Below, one piece after another: positions 1-7,076 of a stretch of DNA of 12,197 nt; position 1 is the stretch's first letter; the number at the start of each line of letters is the position of its first letter. The notes under the pieces are model-generated. The model was not told the origin of the DNA, searched no databases, and was given only the letters and a program-made list of their open reading frames with translations. The translations under genes and the position numbers were made by a program. Source of the DNA: Clostridiales bacterium (GTDB lineage: Bacteria; Bacillota; Clostridia; Peptostreptococcales; Anaerovoracaceae); assembly GCA_012735285.1 (NCBI GenBank), contig JAAYHT010000076.1, forward strand, positions 1 through 12,197. The letters run 5' to 3'.

Positions 1-1
1 A

Positions 2-1270
2 CCTGAAGAAGAACCGGTAGAAAGGGAACCCGAATATGGTTATAACGTAACTGATATTGATTTTGAAGAGCTGATAGCAAATGAGAATAATGAAACTATA
101 ATAAAAATGCATCAGTATTTCAGCGGTGTTGAACCGACAAGGAAGCATAAATATACTGGGCTATTTGAAGGAAAGAATTTGATATGGATAGTAGGAGAAG
201 CATTTTCATCCCTTGCTTTAAATGATGAAGTAACACCGACACTTTCCAGATTGGCGCGGGAAGGCTTTGTATTCAACAATTTCTATAACCCTGTCTGGAG
301 TGTTTCTACAAGTGATGGCGAATATGTTACTCTTACAGGCCTGATACCAAAATCCGGAGTCTGGAGCTTTAGGCAGTCATCAAAAATCTACATGCCATAT
401 GGATTCGGCAATATGTTGTCCCCTCTTGGATATAGCTGCAAGGCATATCATAATCATTACTATAACTATTACGACAGACATCTTTCCCATCCTAATTTAG
501 GCTATGATTATAAAGGGTTGGGAAACGGCTTAAAAGTGACTGAAGTATGGCCTGAATCCGATTTAGAAATGATGCAGGTAACTATTCCTAATGATATTAC
601 GCATACCCCCTTTCATACCTACTATATGACAGTGAGCGGGCATCTTAACTACACAACTGTCGGCAATACTATGGCCAAACGCAACTGGGATACTGTAAAG
701 CATCTTGAATATTCGGATCCGTGTAAGGCCTACCTTGCTTGCAACGTAGAGTTGGATAAGGCCATATCATATATTCTAGAACAGCTTGAGTTGGCTGGTG
801 AGCTTGAAAATACAGTCATAGTGCTTTCAGGGGATCACTATCCTTATGGTTTAACAGATGAAGAACTAGATGAGCTTGCAGGCTACGAGTTAGAAAAGAA
901 GTTTGAGAAGTTTAAGAGCACCCTAATAATCTGGAGCGCAAGTATGGATGAAGCTGTGGAAGTTGATAAAGTTTGTTCCAGCCTGGATGTAATGCCCACC
1001 CTTGCCAACTTGATGGGTCTTGAATATGATTCAAGATTAGTGATGGGAAGAGACATACTTTCTGATTCCCCCGGTCTGGTAATCTTTAATGATAGGAGTT
1101 GGATTACAGATTTAGGTAGATATGATGCCAAACAAAATGTATTTACTCCGATCGAAGGAGTGACAGTAAGCGAAACTTATGCCAAGAATACTCTTAAAAA
1201 GGTTAACAACGCATTTTATTATTCCGCCAAGATACTAGAAACTGATTATTATAGAAAGGTATTGAAATGA
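2..1270 (+). CDS. LtaS-family sulfatase-fold phosphoglycerol transferase-like protein, 5' partial
   Basis: The reading frame is open from base 2 with no stop before the first ATG at 107, and the 35 upstream codons are acidic and protein-like. The gene therefore almost certainly begins left of the window, and the ATG at 107 is internal. The visible part is the extracellular sulfatase-fold catalytic domain of the lipoteichoic-acid-synthase family; the membrane helices usual in this family would be N-terminal and are not seen. Visible motifs are the VGEAF metal-binding Glu segment, the STSDGEY segment whose Thr (codon 308-310) corresponds to the nucleophilic Thr of LtaS, the VSGHLNY His segment, and SGDHYPYG with the metal-binding Asp-His pair. 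Family members transfer phosphoglycerol or related groups onto cell-surface glycolipids or glycans; the acceptor here is unknown. The stop overlaps the start of the next gene (ATGA), so the two are probably translationally coupled. Confidence 0.85.
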   Translation, partial: PEEEPVEREPEYGYNVTDIDFEELIANENNETIIKMHQYFSGVEPTRKHKYTGLFEGKNLIWIVGEAFSSLALNDEVTPTLSRLAREGFVFNNFYNPVWSVSTSDGEYVTLTGLIPKSGVWSFRQSSKIYMPYGFGNMLSPLGYSCKAYHNHYYNYYDRHLSHPNLGYDYKGLGNGLKVTEVWPESDLEMMQVTIPNDITHTPFHTYYMTVSGHLNYTTVGNTMAKRNWDTVKHLEYSDPCKAYLACNVELDKAISYILEQLELAGELENTVIVLSGDHYPYGLTDEELDELAGYELEKKFEKFKSTLIIWSASMDEAVEVDKVCSSLDVMPTLANLMGLEYDSRLVMGRDILSDSPGLVIFNDRSWITDLGRYDAKQNVFTPIEGVTVSETYAKNTLKKVNNAFYYSAKILETDYYRKVLK

Positions 1271-2418
1271 GAAGAGTTTATTTAGACAATGGCAGCACAT
1301 CCTATCCTAAAGCCCCAGGAGTAGGCAAAACAATGATGGAATTCATTGAGGATGTGGGTTGCAATGTGGGCAGAGGTGGCTATAAGCTATCTTATTCGCT
1401 TGCTGAAAGGATTATAAATGCTCGTGAAAAGCTATGCAGGCTATTTAATTTCGATAAGGTGAGCAATGTGATATTTACTCCCAATGTGACATATAGCTTG
1501 AATTTCTTGATTGCAGGTTTATTGAAGCCGGGTGATCATGTGATAACAAGCTCGATGGAGCACAATGCGGTTGCAAGGCCAATTGAGGAAGCTAAAAATA
1601 GAGGTATTGAAGTTGACATTGCCTATTGCAATAATAAGGGAGAATTAGACCTTAGCCATTTTGAGTCCTTAATTCAATCAAACACTAAAGCAGTTGTAAT
1701 GTTGCATGGTTCTAATGTCTCAGGAACACTTATGCCTGTTGAGAAGGTGGCAAGTATTTGCGAAAAATATGATATCTATTTTATATTAGATGCAGCACAA
1801 ACTGCAGGGGTATTTGATTTAGATATGAAGAAGATTAAGATTGACGCACTGGCATTTACAGGACATAAGGGGCTTTTAGGTCCTCAAGGCATCGGAGGAT
1901 TTTTAATAGAGGACAAATTAGCAGAGTCAATCACCCCAATAATACAAGGAGGAACGGGAAGTATCTCAGACTCATTAGATATGCCTGATTTTTTGCCTGA
2001 CAAATTTGAATCAGGGACACTGAATATTCCAGGAATACTGGGACTTTCGACAGCACTGGATTACATACTTGACAAGGGCATTGATAATATAAGGAAAAGG
2101 GAGCTTAGATTGACTGAACTATTCTTAGAAGGAATTAAGAATAGAGATGATATTACAGTAATAGGTTTAGATACTGTCGATAATAGGTGTGCTATCGTCT
2201 CTTTAGATTTCATAAACAGGGACAATGCAGAGCTAGCATTCAGATTAGACGATGAATACGGGATAATGACAAGGTGCGGTTTACACTGTGCGCCCATGGC
2301 TCACAAAACATTAGGAACCTTTCCAAAGGGAACAGTAAGATTTGCATTTGGTCATTTTAATACTGAGGAAGAGATTTATTATACAATCGATGCTATAGAA
2401 AAGATTCTGGCTTTATAA
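1267..2418 (+). CDS. Cysteine desulfurase-like class V aminotransferase (selenium-locus type)
   Basis: A 383-aa, full-length PLP enzyme of the NifS/SufS superfamily. Visible features are an N-terminal YLDNGSTSYPK segment, SMEHNA (His99), DAAQTAG (Asp175, contacting the PLP ring nitrogen), TGHKGLLGPQG (Lys201, the Schiff-base lysine) and RCGLHCAP near the C-terminus. Cys341 aligns with the persulfide cysteine of SufS; Cys337 is an extra nearby cysteine. The family removes sulfur from cysteine or selenium from selenocysteine. The particular subfamily, as I recall it, is often found beside selD, which suggests but does not prove a selenium-delivery role for SelD. The start ATG overlaps the upstream stop by 4 bp and has an AGAAAGG ribosome binding site 7-8 bases before it. 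A hairpin terminator follows the stop. Confidence 0.88.
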   Translation: MRRVYLDNGSTSYPKAPGVGKTMMEFIEDVGCNVGRGGYKLSYSLAERIINAREKLCRLFNFDKVSNVIFTPNVTYSLNFLIAGLLKPGDHVITSSMEHNAVARPIEEAKNRGIEVDIAYCNNKGELDLSHFESLIQSNTKAVVMLHGSNVSGTLMPVEKVASICEKYDIYFILDAAQTAGVFDLDMKKIKIDALAFTGHKGLLGPQGIGGFLIEDKLAESITPIIQGGTGSISDSLDMPDFLPDKFESGTLNIPGILGLSTALDYILDKGIDNIRKRELRLTELFLEGIKNRDDITVIGLDTVDNRCAIVSLDFINRDNAELAFRLDDEYGIMTRCGLHCAPMAHKTLGTFPKGTVRFAFGHFNTEEEIYYTIDAIEKILAL

Positions 2419-2420
2419 TA

Positions 2421-2446
2421 AAACAGGGACAAGCTCGTCCCTGTTT
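2421..2446. terminator. Bidirectional hairpin terminator between convergent genes
   Basis: A perfect 10-bp stem (AAACAGGGAC, 2421-2430, with GTCCCTGTTT, 2437-2446) closes a 6-base loop. It lies between the plus-strand desulfurase stop (2418) and the minus-strand selD stop (2463). Read on the minus strand the stem runs into TTTTATTA, giving a good U-tract for ending selD transcripts. On the plus strand it ends in only TTT, so termination may be weaker there. Confidence 0.82.
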
Positions 2447-2462
2447 AAGACATAGTAAATCG

Positions 2463-3497
2463 TTATTTTACGATTATTGGGTAATCATCTAATGGAATCA
2501 CTTCTCCTACGATTTCAGAGCAAGCTATTTCTGCTTTTAAATCATTAAGCAACCTATATGCATCTTTTTCTGGTATAGAGATAAGCAGTCCACCTGAGGT
2601 CTGAGGATCGTACATGATGTCCAATAGTTCTAAAGCAACTGAAGGATCAGCTTTAACTTTACCCTCTAGAAAGTTGCGATTTGTGTAGGCTCCTGCAGGT
2701 ATGATCCCCATCTTAGCCATGTCTCTTACCTCTGGATGTAGTGGCAGTGAATTGGTATTTAAACAAATAGTAACACCGCTGCTTGCTGCCATTTCATAGG
2801 AGTGACCTAAAATTCCAAAACCGGTTATATCAGTACAAGCATTAACCTTGTAATTGCTCATAATTTGATATGCTTTTTTATTCAACTCAGCCATCGAGCT
2901 AATTATTGCATTTTCGGTTTCTTTCTTAATGAGATTAGCTTTCATCGCAGTATTTAGTATCCCTGTTCCTAATGGTTTTGTTAAAATTAAAAGGTCCCCC
3001 GCTTTAGAATTTGAATTGGTTAATATCTGATCAGGGTGTACAAAACCAATAACACTCAGTCCATACTTGGGTTCATTGTCTTTGAGGGTGTGACCTCCTG
3101 CTATTACAGCATCAGCTTCCCTTACTTTATCGTAGCCTCCTTGAAGTATGCTTTTAATAGTTTCTCCATCAAGGTCTTCTGGATAACATAAAATATTTAG
3201 GGCAAGCTTGGGAGTGCCTCCCATTGCATATACGTCGCTGAGTGCGTTTGCTGCTGCGATTTGTCCATATAGATATGGATCATCCACAACAGGCGGGAAA
3301 AGATCCAATGTATGTATAACTGCGATCTTATCGTCTATACGGTAAATTGCAGCATCATCACTGCTCTCAAAGCCCACAAGTAGATTGGGGTCATCGAATT
3401 TAGGTAGGTGACACAAAACTTGTGCCAGGGCATCAGGCCCAATTTTGGCCGCTCAACCTGCATTATTAGTGAGATCAGTTAGTTTGATATCTGTCAT
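2463..3497 (-). CDS. selD: Selenide, water dikinase SelD, selenocysteine-containing (TGA codon 15)
   Basis: SelD makes selenophosphate from selenide and ATP, the selenium donor for Sec-tRNA synthesis. The gene starts at ATG 3495-3497, 6 bases after a perfect AAAGGAGGTGA ribosome binding site. It runs through an in-frame TGA (3455-3453), giving 344 residues including Sec, the usual SelD length. The N-terminus reads NAG-U-AAKIG. Sec15 aligns with the catalytic Cys17 of E. coli SelD, and Lys18 with its essential Lys20; the second cysteine of the E. coli CGC motif is Ala here. The segments NALSDVYAMGG, DITGFGILGH and DPQTSGG are typical of the ATP-binding AIRS-like fold. A candidate SECIS hairpin follows the TGA. 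A standard gene caller would cut the protein at about residue 28 and lose the active site. The gene diverges from selC across a shared promoter region. Confidence 0.95.
3424..3449 (-). promoter_or_regulatory. Candidate bacterial SECIS element of selD
   Basis: In the minus-strand mRNA, starting 3 bases after the UGA (3455-3453), a 26-base segment can fold into a lower stem GCCA/UGGC, a 5-base bulge AAAUU on the 5' side, and an upper stem GGGC/GCCC closing a CUGAU loop. The loop begins 17 bases after the UGA, within the range expected for SelB recognition. The G is at the third loop position rather than the first two, so the exact fold is tentative. It lies within the coding sequence, as bacterial SECIS elements do. 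Confidence 0.6.
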
Positions 3498-3503
3498 AAT
3501 CCG

Positions 3504-3514
3504 TCACCTCCTTT
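3504..3514 (-). promoter_or_regulatory. Ribosome binding site fixing the selD start
   Basis: AAAGGAGGTGA on the minus strand is a near-complete complement to the 3' end of 16S rRNA. It sits 6 bases before ATG 3497. This is the main reason for placing the selD start upstream of the in-frame TGA instead of at the TTG at 3416, which has no comparable site. Confidence 0.85.
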
Positions 3515-3529
3515 ATATTCACTTATTTG

Positions 3530-3558
3530 AGTATAACCTTATTTACATTTCTGGACAA
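3530..3558 (-). promoter_or_regulatory. selD promoter (sigma-A type)
   Basis: On the minus strand, TTGTCC (3558-3553) and TATACT (3535-3530) are separated by 17 bases, matching -35 and -10 boxes. Transcription would start near 3523 and leave a leader of about 26 bases containing the strong ribosome binding site. The -35 box overlaps the left arm of the inverted repeat at 3555-3579. Confidence 0.65.
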
Positions 3559-3579
3559 TATTGAAATTCACAATATTGT
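3555..3579. promoter_or_regulatory. Dyad operator candidate between selD and selC
   Basis: A perfect 9-bp inverted repeat, ACAATATTG (3555-3563) and CAATATTGT (3571-3579), has a 7-base AT-rich spacer and is centred on 3567. Its arms run into both divergent -35 boxes. Its core ATTG-N7-CAAT places T3561 and A3573 eleven bases apart, the T-N11-A layout of LysR-family sites. A bound protein could control both directions together. That the LysR-type protein encoded downstream of selB binds here is inference. Confidence 0.6.
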
Positions 3580-3604
3580 ATACAAATTAATATTATGGTA
3601 TACT
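3576..3604 (+). promoter_or_regulatory. selC-selA-selB promoter (sigma-A type)
   Basis: TTGTAT (3576-3581) and TATACT (3599-3604) are separated by 17 bases. The expected start near 3611 lies about 20 bases before the mature tRNA-Sec. No separate promoter is evident between the tRNA and selA, so this one probably drives the whole selC-selA-selB-lysR unit. Confidence 0.7.
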
Positions 3605-3630
3605 GAAAACACTCATAAGCTTGTGATAAT

Positions 3631-3727
3631 GGGAATAGATGGGTGCTGGTGTGCCCTCTGGTCTTCAAAACCAGTACAAGGGGTTAGTAGCCTCTTGGGT
3701 GGGTTCGATTCCCACATATTCCCGCCA
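3631..3727 (+). tRNA. selC: tRNA-Sec (anticodon TCA)
   Basis: The 97-base tRNA includes an encoded CCA end. The parts are: acceptor strand GGGAATA(G) 3631-3638 pairing with (A)TATTCCC 3716-3723, discriminator G3724; a 6-bp D stem GGGTGC/GTGCCC with a 4-base loop, typical of tRNA-Sec; anticodon stem CTGGT/ACCAG (3658-3662/3670-3674) with loop CTTCAAA and anticodon TCA at 3665-3667; a 7-bp variable-arm stem CAAGGGG/CCTCTTG; and a T stem GTGGG/CCCAC (3699-3703/3711-3715) with loop TTCGATT. The long variable arm, extended D stem and UCA anticodon identify it. The eighth acceptor position would be a G-A mismatch instead of a pair. selA begins only 28 bases after the CCA. Confidence 0.97.
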
Positions 3728-3755
3728 TTTTTTATCTCAGCAGGAAGGTGTACAA

Positions 3756-5171
3756 ATGGATAAAAAGAATGAACTGTTAAGGCAGATTCCTAAGATTGAT
3801 GAGGTGTTGAAGGATCAACGCCTATTTATGTTTTTTGAAGACACATCGAGAAGTATAATAGTGGAATCGGTTAGAGAAGTGATTGAAGATGTAAGGCAAA
3901 GGATTTTAAACAATCGAATCGATAGCCTATTTTACGATGATATTATTGATTCGATTGTAGCAAGGATAAACTCTAAAAAACAGAAAAGCCTTCGTCAGGT
4001 TATAAATTGTACAGGGACAATAATTCATACAAATTTAGGACGAGCAATATTATCAAAAGAAGCTTGTAAGAGTGCAGTTGAAGTAGCTTCGAACTATTCG
4101 ACTTTAGAATATAACTTAAAGCGTGGATCAAGGGGTTCGCGCCATGAACATGTAGATAAGCTGATTACAAAAATTACAGGGGTTGAGGCCGCAATGGTGG
4201 TCAATAACAATGCAGCCGCTGTTTTTTTGTGCTTGTCGGCTTTAGCAAAGGATAAAGACGTAATCGTATCAAGAGGTGAACTGGTAGAGATAGGGGGATC
4301 CTTTAGGATACCTGAAATAATGGAACTAAGCGGTGCACGCTTAGTTGAGGTTGGGACAACCAATAAGACCAATATTGAGGATTATAGGAGGGCAATAATA
4401 GAAGGTCAAACCGGCTTACTTTTAAAGGTCCATACCAGTAATTTTAAGATTGTGGGATTTACTAAAGAAACAACTTTAAATGAGTTAGTTGATCTTGGAA
4501 GGGAAGCTTCTATTCCTGTGATTTATGATATCGGAAGCGGTCTTATGACAGATCTTTCGGACTGGCCTATCCATGAACCAACAGTTATAGACAGCCTAAA
4601 AGCAGGGATAGACATCATATTGTTTAGTGGCGATAAGCTTTTAGGAGGGCCCCAAGCCGGAATTATAGCAGGAAAGAAAAAATATGTAGACATGATGAAG
4701 GAGCATCCCTTGGCAAGGGTTGTTCGAGTAGACAAGATGACCCTAGCAGCTCTTGAGGCTACCTTTTATGAGTATATAGATCCTGAGAAAGCAAAGCGAA
4801 ATATCCCAGTTTTATCGATGATATCAGTTTCAGAAGAGGAGCTAAAAGATAGGGCATATCGTTTAATGGAAATACTCAATAGAAAAACAGATGCGTACGA
4901 ACTAAAGGTGGTAAAAACCCAAGCCCAGATAGGAGGAGGGTCTGCTCCTAATCAATTCTTACCTAGTTATGGAGTCTCCTTAAAAGGAACTAAGCTTACC
5001 ATTGAGCAAATTGAAAGACGTTTAAGGGAACACAGGATTCCGGTTATAGTTCGAATATATAACAATCAGATATTACTAGATATGAGAACGCTATTAGAGG
5101 ATTTATTTGAAGACTTGGTTGAAGCCTTGCTGACTATAGCTAATGAAACCGGGAGGAATTCGTATGCGTAA
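3756..5171 (+). CDS. selA: L-seryl-tRNA(Sec) selenium transferase SelA
   Basis: SelA is a PLP enzyme that converts Ser-tRNA-Sec to Sec-tRNA-Sec using selenophosphate. The ATG at 3756 follows an AGGAAGG ribosome binding site (3742-3748) and gives 471 residues, close to the family's usual length. The longer open frame begins inside the tRNA gene and is not the real start. Visible motifs are the N-terminal RQIPKIDEVL, NCTGTIIHTNLGRA, the GTTNKT segment, YDIGSGL, and FSGDKLLGGPQAG with the PLP lysine at residue 294 (E. coli Lys295). The C-terminal region carries the family GGGSAPNQFLPSY segment. It is probably transcribed with selC and overlaps selB by 8 bp. Confidence 0.96.
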   Translation: MDKKNELLRQIPKIDEVLKDQRLFMFFEDTSRSIIVESVREVIEDVRQRILNNRIDSLFYDDIIDSIVARINSKKQKSLRQVINCTGTIIHTNLGRAILSKEACKSAVEVASNYSTLEYNLKRGSRGSRHEHVDKLITKITGVEAAMVVNNNAAAVFLCLSALAKDKDVIVSRGELVEIGGSFRIPEIMELSGARLVEVGTTNKTNIEDYRRAIIEGQTGLLLKVHTSNFKIVGFTKETTLNELVDLGREASIPVIYDIGSGLMTDLSDWPIHEPTVIDSLKAGIDIILFSGDKLLGGPQAGIIAGKKKYVDMMKEHPLARVVRVDKMTLAALEATFYEYIDPEKAKRNIPVLSMISVSEEELKDRAYRLMEILNRKTDAYELKVVKTQAQIGGGSAPNQFLPSYGVSLKGTKLTIEQIERRLREHRIPVIVRIYNNQILLDMRTLLEDLFEDLVEALLTIANETGRNSYA

Positions 5172-7065
5172 TGTCATCATTGGTACAGCGGGCCATGTAG
5201 ATCATGGTAAGACTAGTTTAATTAAAGCCTTGACCGGCAAAGATACAGACCGTTTAAAAGAGGAGAAGAAACGTGGAATAACCATTGATTTGGGATTTAC
5301 CAACATGCCAAATCCCAAGGGTATTAATATAGGGATAATCGATGTGCCCGGCCATGAGCGATTTATTAGGAATATGTTAGCAGGTATTGGAGGCATTGAT
5401 ATTGTTCTTTTAGTTGTTGCAGCCGATGAGGGAGTCATGCCTCAGACCCTAGAGCATTTTGAAATCCTTAAAATGTTAGGGATTAAAAAAGGGCTAATAG
5501 CCATTACCAAGGTTGACCTTGTAGAAGATGAATGGGTCGAAATAGTTGAAGAAGATATAAAAGAGACTGTAAAGGGTACATTTATGGAAAATGCTCCTAT
5601 GGTTAGGGTATCTTCTCATACTGGATATAACATCGAGGAATTAAAGAATGTAATATACCATATGCTTGAAGACGTCGAGTCAAGAAGAACTGATCCATCT
5701 CTACTTAGAATCCCAGTGGACAGAGTTTTTATAATCGACGGCTTTGGAACAGTAATTACTGGCACCTTGATGGAAGGGTCAATCAGTGTGGGAAATGAGG
5801 TACAAATTTATCCGGGAGATAGGATAGCGAAGGTAAGAAGTCTTCAGGTACATGGAAATATGGTTGATACTGCCTATGCGGGGCAGCGTACGGCCGTAAA
5901 TTTGATGAATGTGAAAAAAACCGAAATTAAGAGAGGAGACCTATTAGCAGCAAAAGGTTCTTTGATGCCTACCATGATGTTGGATGTGAAAATTAAGATG
6001 TTCGAGGATGCACCTAGGACCCTGGTTAACGGAATGAGGCTTCATCTATACTGTGGATCAGCTGAAGTATTATGCAAGGCCATTTTACTTGATAAAGAAA
6101 AGCTGGAAAGTGGCGAGGAAGGATATGCGCAGTTAAGGTTAGAAGAACAACTTGCTGTAAAAAAAGATGATCGATTTATCCTGCGTTTTTATTCTCCTGT
6201 AGAGAGTATAGGGGGAGGTATAGTATTAGATCCCAACCCAGTAAAACATAAGAGATACAGACAGGATGTAATAGAAGCTCTTTCAGTAAAAGAAACAGGA
6301 GATGACAAATCAGTACTTGAGCAGATAATAAAAGAGGGAAATATTTCTGATATAAAAAATATAGCTAATAGACTAGGCAAGACGGTAAAAGAGGTAAGCT
6401 CAGATATTGAAAAGCTTGTTAATGAAGAGAGAGTTATAAAGCTTGCAGATGATTTAATTGTCCATAAAGATTATTTTGATTTTGTAAAGGAAGTAGTAAA
6501 CGATATATTAGAAGATTATCATAAAAAGAATCCAATCTCTTCTGGTATTCAAAAAGGAGAACTATATAATAGATTAGCTGATAAATTACGCATACCTGAT
6601 TTAAAAATTTCTGATTTATTAATCAAACTATTTAAAGATACGGGTCTAATAAATGACAAAGGAAAAGTTGTGGCTCTATCTACATTTAAAGTAAGTTACA
6701 ATAAGGAGCAGTTAGAATTACAAGAATCTTTAGAAAAACGCTATTATGATTACGGATATGAGATGGCTGAGTTAGAAGAGGCTATTTCAGATTACAAAGA
6801 TAAAAATTTGGCTAAGCAAATAGTCGAAGCCTTAGAGTCGGAAGGAAAACTTCATCGTATAAGTTATAAATACTATATGCATAAGACACATTGGGACAGG
6901 GCAATATCTCAACTCTATGATTATATTAAAGAAAATGAAAAGATTACATTAGCCGAGTACAGGGATTTGCTTGGTACATCTAGAAAGTATGCTGTTATGA
7001 TACTGGAATACCTGGATGAGCAGAAGATTACTAAATTAGTAGGAGATTCAAGAATACTGCTGTAA
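5164..7065 (+). CDS. selB: Selenocysteine-specific elongation factor SelB
   Basis: SelB is a GTPase that carries Sec-tRNA-Sec to the ribosome and binds the SECIS hairpin next to a UGA. It has 633 residues, normal for bacterial SelB. Domain I carries G1 GHVDHGKT (10-17), switch region GIT (38-40), G3 DVPGH (60-64) and G4 TKVD (115-118). EF-Tu-like beta-barrel domains II and III follow (about 180-365), including FGTVITGT. The C-terminal third (about 370-633) is helical and charged, as expected for the four winged-helix repeats that bind SECIS RNA. The ATG at 5164 is chosen because GGAGG (5152-5156) lies 7 bases before it; an in-frame ATG at 5143 has no such site. It overlaps the selA end by 8 bp, so coupled translation is likely. 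Confidence 0.96.
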   Translation: MRNVIIGTAGHVDHGKTSLIKALTGKDTDRLKEEKKRGITIDLGFTNMPNPKGINIGIIDVPGHERFIRNMLAGIGGIDIVLLVVAADEGVMPQTLEHFEILKMLGIKKGLIAITKVDLVEDEWVEIVEEDIKETVKGTFMENAPMVRVSSHTGYNIEELKNVIYHMLEDVESRRTDPSLLRIPVDRVFIIDGFGTVITGTLMEGSISVGNEVQIYPGDRIAKVRSLQVHGNMVDTAYAGQRTAVNLMNVKKTEIKRGDLLAAKGSLMPTMMLDVKIKMFEDAPRTLVNGMRLHLYCGSAEVLCKAILLDKEKLESGEEGYAQLRLEEQLAVKKDDRFILRFYSPVESIGGGIVLDPNPVKHKRYRQDVIEALSVKETGDDKSVLEQIIKEGNISDIKNIANRLGKTVKEVSSDIEKLVNEERVIKLADDLIVHKDYFDFVKEVVNDILEDYHKKNPISSGIQKGELYNRLADKLRIPDLKISDLLIKLFKDTGLINDKGKVVALSTFKVSYNKEQLELQESLEKRYYDYGYEMAELEEAISDYKDKNLAKQIVEALESEGKLHRISYKYYMHKTHWDRAISQLYDYIKENEKITLAEYRDLLGTSRKYAVMILEYLDEQKITKLVGDSRILL

Positions 7066-7076
7066 AGGAGAATTAG

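Noticed and set aside
3639..3755. Extended selA start inside the tRNA gene
   Set aside because: The extra 39 residues are translated tRNA sequence; ATG 3756 has its own ribosome binding site and matches the SelA N-terminus.
3527..3763. Plus-strand open frame of 78 codons across the selD-selC gap and tRNA
   Set aside because: It covers the divergent promoters and all of tRNA-Sec, has no ribosome binding site and no recognisable protein features.
5143..5163. Upstream ATG for selB at 5143
   Set aside because: No ribosome binding site precedes it, and GGAGG is correctly spaced for ATG 5164.
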